From Castellaniella sp036379515 (GTDB taxonomy: Bacteria > Pseudomonadota > Gammaproteobacteria > Burkholderiales > Burkholderiaceae_B), in assembly GCF_036379515.1 (NCBI RefSeq), contig NZ_DASVGN010000018.1, forward strand, positions 1-64,000: a stretch of DNA of 64,000 bases. The letters are read 5' to 3'. Position 1 is the first letter of the stretch. The number at the start of each line of letters is the position of its first letter. The position numbers were made by a program, and so were the translations under genes. The notes below the pieces were generated by a model. The model worked only from the letters and a program-made list of their open reading frames with translations. It did not search any database and had not been told where the DNA came from. Shown here one piece after another: positions 51,626-60,508 of this stretch.

Positions 51626-51631
51626 TATAAT
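51626..51631 (+). promoter_or_regulatory. -10 element of the tRNA-Thr promoter
   Basis: A perfect TATAAT lies 68 bases upstream of the mature tRNA 5' end, with a weak CTGCAA 16 bp before it. The leader contains the small hairpin GGGC-TGCAGC-GCCC just before the tRNA. Confidence 0.6.
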
Positions 51632-51699
51632 TGCTGGCTTTGGTAGAGGCGGCATCGTCACTTGCTACCAATAGATCATGGGCTGCAGCGCCCACGATT

Positions 51700-51775
51700 G
51701 CCGGCTTAGCTCAGTTGGTAGAGCAGCTCATTCGTAATGAGAAGGTCGAGGGTTCGACTCCTTTAGCCGGCACCA
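51700..51775 (+). tRNA. tRNA-Thr (CGU)
   Basis: Cloverleaf is complete: acceptor GCCGGCT/AGCCGGC, D-arm GCTC-AGTTGGTA-GAGC, anticodon arm CTCAT-TCGTAAT-GAG with anticodon CGT at 51733-51735, T-arm with GGTTCGACTC, discriminator A and encoded CCA. CGU reads the threonine codon ACG. Confidence 0.96.
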
Positions 51776-51779
51776 ATTC

Positions 51780-51817
51780 AATGCACAGGCCACTTGATCT
51801 CAAGTGGCCTGTGCATT
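51780..51817 (+). terminator. Terminator hairpin after tRNA-Thr
   Basis: AATGCACAGGCCACTTGA and TCAAGTGGCCTGTGCATT are perfect 18-bp arms with almost no loop, then TTG. It starts 4 bases after the tRNA CCA end. Confidence 0.8.
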
Positions 51818-51881
51818 TTGCCTTGCCGCAGAGCGAAATCCAGTAACATGGTCCTCATCTCATCGACGAGGCCACTTCCGC

Positions 51882-53111
51882 ATGTCAGGCAGCACCTTCC
51901 AGCCCATCATCCAATCTCTGCTGGACACCGATCTGTACAAGTTCACCATGTGGCAGGCCATGCTGCACCGTCATCCGGCTGCACAGGCGGAATACCGCTT
52001 CATCTGCCGCACGAAACCGTTGCGCCCACTGGCTACACTGGTCGCCGACGTGCGGGAACAGATCGACCACCTGTGCTCACTACGATTTCAACAGGACGAG
52101 CTTGATTACCTGGGGTCACTGCGGTACATCAAGTCCGACTTCGTCGATTTCCTGTCGCTGTTTCATTTCCAGCGCCGCTTCATCGAAGTCGAAACCGACG
52201 GCGAACATCTGAGCATCGTCGCACGGGGGCCGCAAGTGCATGTCATGGCCTTCGAAATCTTTGTGCTGGCCATCGTCAACGAACTGTACTTCCGACCCTA
52301 TCAGACGCCCGACGTGCTGGCGGAAGGACGCAGGCGCCTGCAGGCCAAGATCGACCTGCTGCTGGAATTCTCGCGTGAACCGGCGCGCCGCTTCCCGCTG
52401 CAAATTTCTGATTTCGGCTTGCGCCGGCGTTTCTCACGCACATGGCAGTCCGAGGTTCTTAAGACCCTGCGCGAACAGGTCCCGGACTACGTCACCGGAA
52501 CCTCTAATGTGGCGCTTGCCCGCGATTGCGGTTTCACCCCCGTGGGAACCATGGCGCACGAGTACCTGCAGTCCTACCAGGCCTTTGGCAAAGTGAGGCT
52601 GCGAGACTTCCAACGGACGGCGCTCGAAGACTGGGTACAAGAGTACCGGGGCGATCTGGGCATCGCCCTCACGGACGTCGTGGGCATGAAGGCCTTCCTG
52701 GCGGACTTCGACCTCTACCTGGCCAAACTTTTCGACGGTCTCAGGCACGACTCAGGCGATCCCATCGCCTGGGGAGAACAGGCCCTTGCACACTACAAGG
52801 CCCTGCGCATAGACCCAGCGACCAAGCGCTTCGTATTTTCAGACGGGCTCGATCTGCCTCAGGCGCTGCGCATCTATCGACACTTTGCCGATCGCGTTCA
52901 ACTGGGTTTCGGCATTGGAACCAACCTGAGCAACGACCTCGGGCCAGAGCCACTGAACATCGTCATGAAACTGTTCTATTGCAACGGCATGCCAACCGCC
53001 AAACTGCCTGACAGCCCAGGCAAGGTGCATTGCACCGACGCAACCTTCCTGGCCTATCTACGGCAAGTGTTTGGGCGCGACGATGCGCTTTCAACAATCG
53101 CCCAGGCCTGA
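51882..53111 (+). CDS. pncB: Nicotinate phosphoribosyltransferase
   Basis: Converts nicotinate and PRPP to nicotinate mononucleotide with ATP hydrolysis, in NAD salvage. The start is FQPIIQSLLDTDLYKFTMWQAM. GTMAHEYLQ carries His226, which aligns with the phosphorylated His of enteric PncB. LRHDSGDPIAWGEQALAHY, RFVFSDGLDL and FGIGTNLSND bind substrate phosphate. 409 aa from the ATG at 51882 compares with 400 in E. coli. Confidence 0.96.
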   Translation: MSGSTFQPIIQSLLDTDLYKFTMWQAMLHRHPAAQAEYRFICRTKPLRPLATLVADVREQIDHLCSLRFQQDELDYLGSLRYIKSDFVDFLSLFHFQRRFIEVETDGEHLSIVARGPQVHVMAFEIFVLAIVNELYFRPYQTPDVLAEGRRRLQAKIDLLLEFSREPARRFPLQISDFGLRRRFSRTWQSEVLKTLREQVPDYVTGTSNVALARDCGFTPVGTMAHEYLQSYQAFGKVRLRDFQRTALEDWVQEYRGDLGIALTDVVGMKAFLADFDLYLAKLFDGLRHDSGDPIAWGEQALAHYKALRIDPATKRFVFSDGLDLPQALRIYRHFADRVQLGFGIGTNLSNDLGPEPLNIVMKLFYCNGMPTAKLPDSPGKVHCTDATFLAYLRQVFGRDDALSTIAQA

Positions 53112-53140
53112 CTGCTGCGCCTGTCGGGTGTTCTTCAAAT

Positions 53141-53163
53141 AGGGCCAGCCTTCCGCTGGCCCT
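53141..53163. terminator. Hairpin between convergent pncB and tldD
   Basis: AGGGCCAGC and GCTGGCCCT pair perfectly (9 bp) with loop CTTCC. No T-run on the pncB strand; ATTTG follows on the tldD strand. Probably a shared 3'-end structure. Confidence 0.5.
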
Positions 53164-53177
53164 CATACCTCAAAGGC

Positions 53178-54632
53178 TCAGGCCGTCCCGCCCACAGTCA
53201 GCCCGTCGATGCGTAAGGTAGGCATCCCCACCCCCACAGGAACACTCTGCCCTTCCTTGCCGCACGTACCCACCCCGGAGTCCAGCTCCAGGTCATTGCC
53301 TATCATGCCGATGCGGCTCATGGCCTCAGGACCGCTCCCGATCAAGGTCGCTCCCTTGACGGGATACGTGATCTTGCCATTTTCAATCAGGTAGGCCTCG
53401 GACGCGGAAAACACGAACTTACCGCTGGTGATGTCGACCTGTCCTCCACCAAAATTGACGGCATAAAGGCCACGATCGACGGACGCGACGATTTCCTTTG
53501 GGTCGTCCCGGCCGGCCAGCATATAGGTATTGGTCATCCGCGGCATGGGCAGAAAGGCGTACGACTCGCGCCGGCCATTGCCCGTGGGCGCCTGCTTCAT
53601 CAGGCGGGCATTGAGCGAATCTTGCATATAGCCTCGCAACACGCCGTCTTCAATGAGCACGTTATGTTGTGTGGCGTGGCCTTCGTCGTCTACGTTCAAG
53701 GACCCGCGCCGCCCCGACAAGGTGCCGTCGTCGACTACCGTGACTCCACGCGAGGCCACTTGCTCGCCAATACGGCCAGAGAACACGCTGGAGCCCTTGC
53801 GATTGAAATCTCCTTCAAGACCATGTCCCACGGCCTCATGCAGCAAGATACCTGGCCATCCGGAGCCCAACACCACCGTCATCTGGCCTGCCGGGGCTGG
53901 CCGGGCCTCAAGATTGACGCGCGCTTCGTGCACCGCGCGCTGGACGTAACCTCGCAGAATCTCGTCCGTGAAATACTCCAGCCCCGTACGCCCGCCACCG
54001 CCTCCGTGCCCCATTTCGCGACGCCCGGCGCGTTCGGCGATCACCGTAAGGGACAGGCGAACCAGCGGCCGCACGTCTGCTACCAGACGACCATCGCTCC
54101 CCGCAACGAGAATCACATCGTATTCGGCAGCCAGTCCCGCCATCACCTGAATGATTTCAGGATCGGCCGCCCGTGCCATACGCTCGACGCGTTCGAGCAG
54201 CGCGACCTTGTCGGGAGCGGTCAGAGAGTCGACTGGATTCACGGCCGCATACAAATGATGCGGCGTGGCCGGCATTCCGGACACCTTGCGCCGACCCGCT
54301 CCTTGGCGCCCGATGGTGCGCACAGCGCGAGCTGACGACATCAACGCTTCGGGAGACAGGCTGTCAGAGTAGGCGAACGCGGTTTTCTCACCGCTGATGG
54401 CACGGACCCCCACCCCCTGGTCGATGGAGAAACTGCCCGTCTTGACGATGCCTTCTTCGAGGCTCCAGCCTTCGGAGCAACTGTACTGAAAATACAGGTC
54501 GGCATAATCGACCCGACGGGTATGGATCTCGGAAAGCGCCCGTGCCAGATGCGACTCATCCATTCCCCAGGGCTGGAGAAGCAGAGACTGTGCCGTGTTC
54601 AGGGCGTCGAGGCCCGGTTCGCGCATATTCAT
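53178..54632 (-). CDS. tldD: Metalloprotease TldD
   Basis: 484-aa subunit of the TldD/TldE protease that trims peptides. The zinc motif is HEAVGH in LLHEAVGHGLEGDFNRKGSS near residue 264. Other markers are GWSLEEGIVKTGSFSIDQGVGVRA, RRGSLNVDDEGHATQHNVLIEDG and GTCGKEGQSVPVGVGMPTLR, the last holding the conserved Cys. The ATG at 54632 has GAGGT about 9 bases upstream; 54626 is also possible. It follows the nitrilase-fold gene by 19 bp. No TldE is in the window. Confidence 0.94.
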   Translation of the reverse strand: MNMREPGLDALNTAQSLLLQPWGMDESHLARALSEIHTRRVDYADLYFQYSCSEGWSLEEGIVKTGSFSIDQGVGVRAISGEKTAFAYSDSLSPEALMSSARAVRTIGRQGAGRRKVSGMPATPHHLYAAVNPVDSLTAPDKVALLERVERMARAADPEIIQVMAGLAAEYDVILVAGSDGRLVADVRPLVRLSLTVIAERAGRREMGHGGGGGRTGLEYFTDEILRGYVQRAVHEARVNLEARPAPAGQMTVVLGSGWPGILLHEAVGHGLEGDFNRKGSSVFSGRIGEQVASRGVTVVDDGTLSGRRGSLNVDDEGHATQHNVLIEDGVLRGYMQDSLNARLMKQAPTGNGRRESYAFLPMPRMTNTYMLAGRDDPKEIVASVDRGLYAVNFGGGQVDITSGKFVFSASEAYLIENGKITYPVKGATLIGSGPEAMSRIGMIGNDLELDSGVGTCGKEGQSVPVGVGMPTLRIDGLTVGGTA

Positions 54633-54651
54633 GAAACAATACCTCAAAACA

Positions 54652-55470
54652 TTACATGACCCGATGACGCAGGGCTGGCAGCGACTCGCGCACGGACCGG
54701 ACTCGTTCCGGATCGATGGTCCCCATTGCCAGACCTGCACCTTCAGGCAGACAACTGATGATTTCTCCCCAGGGATCAATCAACATCGAATGCCCCCAAG
54801 TGCGGCGGCCGTTGTCATGCCGGCCGCCCTGCGCACTTGCAAGCACATAGCATTGGTTCTCAATGGCTCGTGCACGTAGCAATACTTCCCAGTGTACAGA
54901 ACCCGTGGTGTACGTAAAAGCGGCCGGCAACACCAAAAGCTGCACGTCGCCTTGTGCGCGAAACAATTCAGGGAATCGCAAATCGTAGCAAATCGCCAGC
55001 GCGATACGACCGATGGGAAGATCGAATACCTGGGGTGATTGATCTCCCGGGCGAATGGTCCTGGACTCATCATAAGATTCTGAATTTCGACTGAAACTGA
55101 AGAGATGAATCTTGTCATAACGAGCGCATGGCTTTCCCTTGGGGTCAAACACGAGGCATGAGTTGTAAATACGATCCGCGTCCGGGCTTTGCAACGGAAT
55201 CGTGCCGCCTACCAGCCAAATGCCGTACCGCCTGGCCTGGCCTGCCAGAAACAATTGAATCGGCCCTTCACCCGGCTTTTCAACCACGCCCAGCTTGTCT
55301 TTCTCGTGCTGGCCCAGAATGCAAAAATACTCCGGCAAAACAACCAGCTTCGCGCCCGCCGTTGCCGCCGCCTGTATCCAATGAGCAGCCTGATCCAGGT
55401 TCTGCTCGACAGAAGAGCCAGAAACCATTTGAACGGCAGCGACCTTCATCGCACTTTGCAATTCATCCAT
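54652..55470 (-). CDS. Carbon-nitrogen hydrolase (nitrilase-fold amidase)
   Basis: 272 aa with the Glu-Lys-Cys triad Glu47 (VLPEYF), Lys120 (RYDKIHLF) and Cys161 (AICYDLRFPELFR). It resembles the Nit1/NitFhit-type branch whose characterised members include deaminated-glutathione amidase. A housekeeping damage-repair role is therefore plausible but not proven. GGAG 5 bases before the ATG at 55470 sets the start; Met8 (55449) is an alternative. Likely co-transcribed with tldD. Confidence 0.88.
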   Translation of the reverse strand: MDELQSAMKVAAVQMVSGSSVEQNLDQAAHWIQAAATAGAKLVVLPEYFCILGQHEKDKLGVVEKPGEGPIQLFLAGQARRYGIWLVGGTIPLQSPDADRIYNSCLVFDPKGKPCARYDKIHLFSFSRNSESYDESRTIRPGDQSPQVFDLPIGRIALAICYDLRFPELFRAQGDVQLLVLPAAFTYTTGSVHWEVLLRARAIENQCYVLASAQGGRHDNGRRTWGHSMLIDPWGEIISCLPEGAGLAMGTIDPERVRSVRESLPALRHRVM

Positions 55471-55607
55471 CACATCTCCATCCACCTACGCAAGCCGGGA
55501 TCAAATTCGTCACACAGAAATTACACACGCATTATGCGCTGTGTTTAAAATGGTCCCCGGCCGAAGCATTCGGATTGATTCCACTATTTAAATTGACGGA
55601 GCCCTTA

Positions 55608-55970
55608 ATGACCCGTACCAGCTACACGACTCAGAAATCCCGCCTCGAGAAAGAAATCTCGAAACTTCAAAAACAGATGCAAACCCTACAAGCGAAACAA
55701 CGTCGCCCGATTTTGACGTCCATCGTGCGTTCCATGCGCGAATACTCGATCACCCCAGAAGAAATCACAGCTGCTTTCAGCCAAAAATCAGCCGGTCGCC
55801 GTGTCGGGACCACCAATAAGGCAACGGCCACCAAACGCGTCATCCCGCCAAAATATCGCCACCCGGACACCGGGGCCACCTGGACAGGCCGGGGCAAGCC
55901 CCCGCGCTGGGTCAGTGATGCAGAGGCTGCCGGCACGCCACGCACCAGCTTTCTGATCCAGGCCGCCTGA
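55608..55970 (+). CDS. H-NS family nucleoid protein
   Basis: 120-aa DNA-binding protein. An N-terminal coiled coil (about 8-35) drives oligomerisation. A basic linker follows, then the H-NS DNA-binding tail KYRHPDTGATWTGRGKPPRW (82-101), whose TGRGK loop inserts in the minor groove of AT-rich DNA. It resembles the H-NS/BpH3-type proteins of Bordetella and Burkholderia. GGAG 7 bases upstream supports the start. Single gene, preceded by AT-rich intergenic DNA, as is common for autoregulated H-NS genes. Confidence 0.88.
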   Translation: MTRTSYTTQKSRLEKEISKLQKQMQTLQAKQRRPILTSIVRSMREYSITPEEITAAFSQKSAGRRVGTTNKATATKRVIPPKYRHPDTGATWTGRGKPPRWVSDAEAAGTPRTSFLIQAA

Positions 55971-55971
55971 A

Positions 55972-56592
55972 TCATCGCACTGGATACCGTACCTGGATGA
56001 CTTCGCCATTGCGACCCGGAAAATGGTCGAACAAGGCGCGAGCCAGGTACGGCATGGCAGCACCCAGTTGATCCCTGCCGTTCGTCGCCACGGCCGTGGC
56101 GCGATAGACCTCGTGTCCCTGCTGTGAGCGATCATCGATCCGCACAGAAAGCGTCATGCGATACACGTCTACCACCACGTTCTGGACCATAGGCGCGTAC
56201 CCCCACCGCCACGGCCTGTAAAACGGGCCCGGGCCATAGTAGTAGGGGTCCACAGGGCGCTGCTCCCAAACCCGTTCTCGGGGGCTGGAATAATCCATGT
56301 GCACCACAAAGCGAGCCTGCGCCTCGTTGGAGGCTTCGACCAGGCCCGTGGGGCCCAGCGCTGCACGCACGGCATCGGCGTAGGTCTGGAACTGAAGGTT
56401 ATTCTGCTGTGCCTTATCGGGTTTGATCCAGTAGCTGGCTCCGTCGGCATTCTGTGGCCACTGTTCGAAACGAGATACTTGCGCTGAAAAAACAGTCGCA
56501 CATCCGCTCATGGCCAGGATCAAAAGCACCGACAAGAGCCAACGCCCTACGACGCTCCCCTGTCTGCACAAGGATTGGAACTCACGATTCAT
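55972..56592 (-). CDS. DUF4136-like lipoprotein
   Basis: 206 aa. Signal peptide with lipobox MSGC, acylated Cys31. The following domain has FEQWPQNADGASYWI, FVVHMDYSSPRERVWEQ, a Tyr/Pro/Gly/Arg-rich loop (YYYGPGPFYRPWRWGY) and RMTLSVRIDDRSQQGHEVYRATAVA, as in DUF4136 outer-membrane lipoproteins of unknown function. It converges tail-to-tail with the H-NS gene with 1 bp between stops. Confidence 0.8.
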   Translation of the reverse strand: MNREFQSLCRQGSVVGRWLLSVLLILAMSGCATVFSAQVSRFEQWPQNADGASYWIKPDKAQQNNLQFQTYADAVRAALGPTGLVEASNEAQARFVVHMDYSSPRERVWEQRPVDPYYYGPGPFYRPWRWGYAPMVQNVVVDVYRMTLSVRIDDRSQQGHEVYRATAVATNGRDQLGAAMPYLARALFDHFPGRNGEVIQVRYPVR

Positions 56593-56765
56593 ACTGCGGG
56601 CCCGACGGCTACGTTTGCAACGACTCCATCATAGGCTGTCCCCACTTTTCAGGATAGCCACCCGTAGCACACAGATACAGCCGCAACCCACTCAAACCTC
56701 TGCCGATGGACGCGGACAAGCCGACTACAATATCGACATTCAGCAGCTCTTTTCGGGACCATTCA

Positions 56766-59465
56766 ATGCGCACAGATATTGCCCAGACCATCCACCGGCA
56801 GGATTACAGTCCCTACCCCTATCGCTTGCCCTCGGTTCGCCTCGAATTTGACCTGGACGCCCAAACTACACGGGTTGCCTCAGAACTGCATTTCGAACCC
56901 GCCACCCACGAAAATCCGGCTCTGGTACTGCACGGTGAAGACCTCGAGCTTCTGGAAGTCCAGCTCAATGACCGGGTTCTTTCGTCCAGCGAATACCATC
57001 TCGACGAAGAAACGCTGCACATTGAATCACCCGAAATGTGCAAACCCTTTCGCTTGCGGATTACGAATCTTTGTCACCCGGCCCAGAACACGAAGCTCAT
57101 GGGCCTTTATGTGTCAGGTGACCAACTTTTCACGCAATGCGAAGCCCAGGGCTTTCGCCGCATTACCTGGTTCCCGGACCGCCCCGACGTCATGTCCCGC
57201 TACGAGGTCGTGCTGCGCGGCACTCCCAAAACCTATCCCCTCATGCTCTCAAACGGCAACCTGATCGAGCAGACGACGCTCGCCGACGGCCGCGCCCAGG
57301 CTGTATGGCAAGATCCGCACCCCAAACCCTGCTACCTGTTCGCCCTGGTGGCAGGCGACTTCGACTGCCTGGAACAAACTGAAATCACGCGCAGCGGTCG
57401 GACTGTTCTGCTGCAGGTCTACAGCGACCGTGGCTACCGTGAACAGACACACTGGGCCATGGGCTGCCTGGTGCGAGCCTTGCACTGGGACGAGCGCCGT
57501 TTCGGCCTGGAACTGGATCTGGACCGCTTCATGATCGTCGCAGCTCGCGACTTCAACATGGGGGCCATGGAGAACAAAGGCCTCAACGTCTTCAACGCGG
57601 CTTACGTGTTGGCCAACCCTGCTACGGCAACGGACGCCACCTACCGGCGCATCGAGGCCGTGATCGGCCACGAATACTTCCATAACTGGACGGGGGACCG
57701 GGTCACGTGCCGCGACTGGTTCCAGCTCTCTCTCAAAGAGGGGCTTACGGTATTTCGCGAACAGGAATTCTCGGCCGACATGCTGGCCGAAGGCTTGCCC
57801 GCGCACGAAGCCGCCAGCGCCCGCGCCGTCAAGCGCATCGAAGACGTTCACACGCTGCGCGTGGCGCAGTTCCCCGAAGACGCGGGGCCCATGGCACACC
57901 CCATCCGCCCCGACAGCTATCAGGAAATCGCCAATTTCTACACCCCCACGGTGTACGAAAAAGGGGCAGAAGTCATCCGCATGCAACACACCCTGCTGGG
58001 CGAAGCCGGGTTCCGCGCTGGAATGGACGAGTACTTCCGCCGCCACGACGGGCAAGCCGTGACCTGCGACGACTTCGTCGCCGCCATGGAATCCGTCTAT
58101 ACGGCGCAGCACCCGGGTCACGACTTCGCAGTGTTCCGCCGCTGGTATTCACAAGCAGGAACGCCGCGAGTCCAGGTCCAGAGCCACTACGACGCAGCGG
58201 CTCATCGCCTGAAAATCACTCTATCGCAACACTGCGCTCCAGTCGGACTGGAAACGCGCCACGCTCCTGTGGACACCAAGCCGCCACTGCATATTCCGCT
58301 TGCGATCGGCCTGCTCGACGAATCCGGCCAGGCGATTCCCATCCATTCGGATGAAGCCACGCAAGACACGGTGATTCTGGAGCTCAAGGACTCATCACAC
58401 ACATGGACGTTTGAGAAGATCCCTACACGCCCCATCTTGTCACTGGCGCGCGGCTTCTCCGCACCTGTCATTTTGCTGGCTGAACGCAGCGAACAGGATC
58501 TGGCTCTGCTCGCACGCCACGATACGGACCCATTTGCACGCTGGGACGCCACGCAAGAAATCGCGCACCGCTACCTGAGCAAAAGCATCCGTGCGCATCG
58601 CAACAACGCACCAGTGCCTGACGCGAAGACGCTGCTGTCGGTCTGGCGCGCGGCGTTGGACGACGCTTCGCTCTCGCCGGCCTACAAAGTGCAGTTGCTG
58701 AGCCTCCCTGCACGGCGTGAAGTCATGGAGCGCAACGAGCCCCTGGACCCACAGGCGGTGGTGGCCGCATGGCAACATGCGCAGCAGACCCTGGGTGCCG
58801 GGCTGGCCTTGCAATGGCAGCAAGTCTACGAATCCATGGCCGACGGCGACGATCAGCCCTATTCACCCGATCCGGTCTCGTCGGGCCGACGCAGCCTGCG
58901 CAATCTGGCGCTCGACTACCTTCTTGCAACACAGGCCCCTCAAGCCGCCCAGCAGGCGCGCGCGCAGTACGAACAGGCGCGCAACATGACCGAAAGCCTG
59001 GGGGCCCTGACTTCATTGCTGAACCATGCCCCCCAACAATGCGCCGACCTCGTGAAGGACTTTCACGACCGTTGGCATACCGACCCGCTGGTCCTGGACC
59101 GATGGTTCGGGGCACAGGCCAGCGCCGATTCCGGTACGGTCGCCGACGTGCGCAGACTCATGTCCTTGCCCGACTTCGTCCTGCGCAATCCCAATCGGGC
59201 ACGTTCGGTGATCTTCCGCTTCTGCATGGAAAATCACGCAGCCCTGCACACCCCCCAAGGATACGAATTCTGGGCTGAACAGGTTCTGGCACTGGATCAG
59301 ATCAACCCCGAGGTCGCCTCGCGTCTTTCACGGGCCTTTGACAACTGGGCTCGCCATGAACCCACTGCCCGCAAGGGGATGCAGGCGGCCCTGAAACGGG
59401 TACTCGAACACCCCGGGCTTTCACGCAACGTCCACGAAATCGTTTCTAAGGCGCTGGGCGTCTAA
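56766..59465 (+). CDS. pepN: Aminopeptidase N
   Basis: 899-aa M1 metallopeptidase removing N-terminal residues in the cytoplasm. The exopeptidase motif GAMEN is at residues 266-270, zinc motif HEYFH at 302-306 within VIGHEYFHNWTGDRVTC, and the third ligand Glu is in LSLKEGLTVFREQEFS. The long C-terminal helical domain is complete. The ATG at 56766 starts MRTDIAQTIHRQDY as in other PepN; the frame stays open 20 codons upstream. A TACAAT at about 56725 may be its -10. fbp follows after 23 bp. Confidence 0.96.
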   Translation: MRTDIAQTIHRQDYSPYPYRLPSVRLEFDLDAQTTRVASELHFEPATHENPALVLHGEDLELLEVQLNDRVLSSSEYHLDEETLHIESPEMCKPFRLRITNLCHPAQNTKLMGLYVSGDQLFTQCEAQGFRRITWFPDRPDVMSRYEVVLRGTPKTYPLMLSNGNLIEQTTLADGRAQAVWQDPHPKPCYLFALVAGDFDCLEQTEITRSGRTVLLQVYSDRGYREQTHWAMGCLVRALHWDERRFGLELDLDRFMIVAARDFNMGAMENKGLNVFNAAYVLANPATATDATYRRIEAVIGHEYFHNWTGDRVTCRDWFQLSLKEGLTVFREQEFSADMLAEGLPAHEAASARAVKRIEDVHTLRVAQFPEDAGPMAHPIRPDSYQEIANFYTPTVYEKGAEVIRMQHTLLGEAGFRAGMDEYFRRHDGQAVTCDDFVAAMESVYTAQHPGHDFAVFRRWYSQAGTPRVQVQSHYDAAAHRLKITLSQHCAPVGLETRHAPVDTKPPLHIPLAIGLLDESGQAIPIHSDEATQDTVILELKDSSHTWTFEKIPTRPILSLARGFSAPVILLAERSEQDLALLARHDTDPFARWDATQEIAHRYLSKSIRAHRNNAPVPDAKTLLSVWRAALDDASLSPAYKVQLLSLPARREVMERNEPLDPQAVVAAWQHAQQTLGAGLALQWQQVYESMADGDDQPYSPDPVSSGRRSLRNLALDYLLATQAPQAAQQARAQYEQARNMTESLGALTSLLNHAPQQCADLVKDFHDRWHTDPLVLDRWFGAQASADSGTVADVRRLMSLPDFVLRNPNRARSVIFRFCMENHAALHTPQGYEFWAEQVLALDQINPEVASRLSRAFDNWARHEPTARKGMQAALKRVLEHPGLSRNVHEIVSKALGV

Positions 59466-59488
59466 ATCATTTTGACCAAGGATCCATC

Positions 59489-60508
59489 TTGAAACACAAG
59501 ACTCTGACGCAATACCTGGTCGAGCAGCAGCGCGAGCACAAGTCTGTCTCGGCTGACGTCCGACTGCTCATCGAAACTGTCTCCCGTGCCTGCAAAGCGA
59601 TCAGCACTACAGTGCACAAGGGTGCTCTGGGGGGCGTACTGGGCAGCCTCGGCACCGAGAACGTGCAGGGCGAAATCCAGAAGAAGCTCGACGTATTGTC
59701 CAACGAGATCCTCCTCGAGGCCAACGAATGGGGGGGTAGCCTTGCCGCCATGGCCTCTGAAGAGATGGAAACCATCCATCCCATTCCCAACGAATACCCC
59801 AAGGGGCAGAACCTGTTGCTCTTCGACCCCCTGGACGGGTCCTCGAACATTGACGTAAACGTCTCGATCGGAACGATCTTTTCCATCTTGCAGGTCCCTG
59901 CCGACGCCGCTGGACGCGACGTAACCGAGGCCGATTTCCTGCAACCCGGCACGCGCCAGGTCGCCGCCGGTTACGCCGTCTACGGCCCCCAGACCATGCT
60001 GGTCCTGACTGTGGGCGCGGGCGTCATGGGCTTTACGCTGGACTCGGAAATGGGTTCGTGGCTGCTGACGCACGAGAATATCCGGATTCCGGAGCAAACC
60101 GCCGAATTTGCCATCAACATGTCGAACATGCGGCACTGGGAAGCCCCCGTGAAACGCTACATCGACGAGTGTCTGCAAGGCGAATCAGGCCCTCTGGGCA
60201 AAAACTACAACATGCGCTGGATCGCTTCCATGGTAGCCGACGTGCATCGTATTCTGAATCGCGGCGGCATCTTCATGTACCCGCGCGATTCCCGCCCCAG
60301 CGGCCACAAGGGCAAGCTTCGTCTCATGTACGAAGCCAACCCCATGAGTTTTCTGGTCGAACAAGCGGGTGGACGCGCCATCGATGGCACGAAACGCATT
60401 CTGGACATCCAGCCCCAGGCCGTACACGAACGCACGGGCGTGATCCTGGGATCACGCGCCGAGGTCGAACGCGTACAGGCCTACCACCAGGCTGTCACTC
60501 CAGCATAA
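59489..60508 (+). CDS. fbp: Class I fructose-1,6-bisphosphatase
   Basis: 339-aa gluconeogenic enzyme. Metal-site stretches are SEEMETIHPIPN and LLLFDPLDGSSNIDVNVSIGTIFS; the sugar-phosphate end is RGGIFMYPRDSRPSGHKGKLRLMYEANPMSFLVEQAGG. The start is a TTG at 59489 (TTGAAACACAAG), with AAGGA 7-8 bases upstream and the family-typical KHKTLTQYLVEQ following; no ATG is available. Probably co-transcribed with pepN. Its last 14 nt overlap the convergent qor gene. Confidence 0.95.
   Translation: MKHKTLTQYLVEQQREHKSVSADVRLLIETVSRACKAISTTVHKGALGGVLGSLGTENVQGEIQKKLDVLSNEILLEANEWGGSLAAMASEEMETIHPIPNEYPKGQNLLLFDPLDGSSNIDVNVSIGTIFSILQVPADAAGRDVTEADFLQPGTRQVAAGYAVYGPQTMLVLTVGAGVMGFTLDSEMGSWLLTHENIRIPEQTAEFAINMSNMRHWEAPVKRYIDECLQGESGPLGKNYNMRWIASMVADVHRILNRGGIFMYPRDSRPSGHKGKLRLMYEANPMSFLVEQAGGRAIDGTKRILDIQPQAVHERTGVILGSRAEVERVQAYHQAVTPA

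Noticed and set aside
51590..51881. tRNA-Thr as an attachment site for an integrated element.
   Set aside because: No integrase gene and no direct repeat of the tRNA 3' end is visible; the neighbours are ordinary chromosomal genes.
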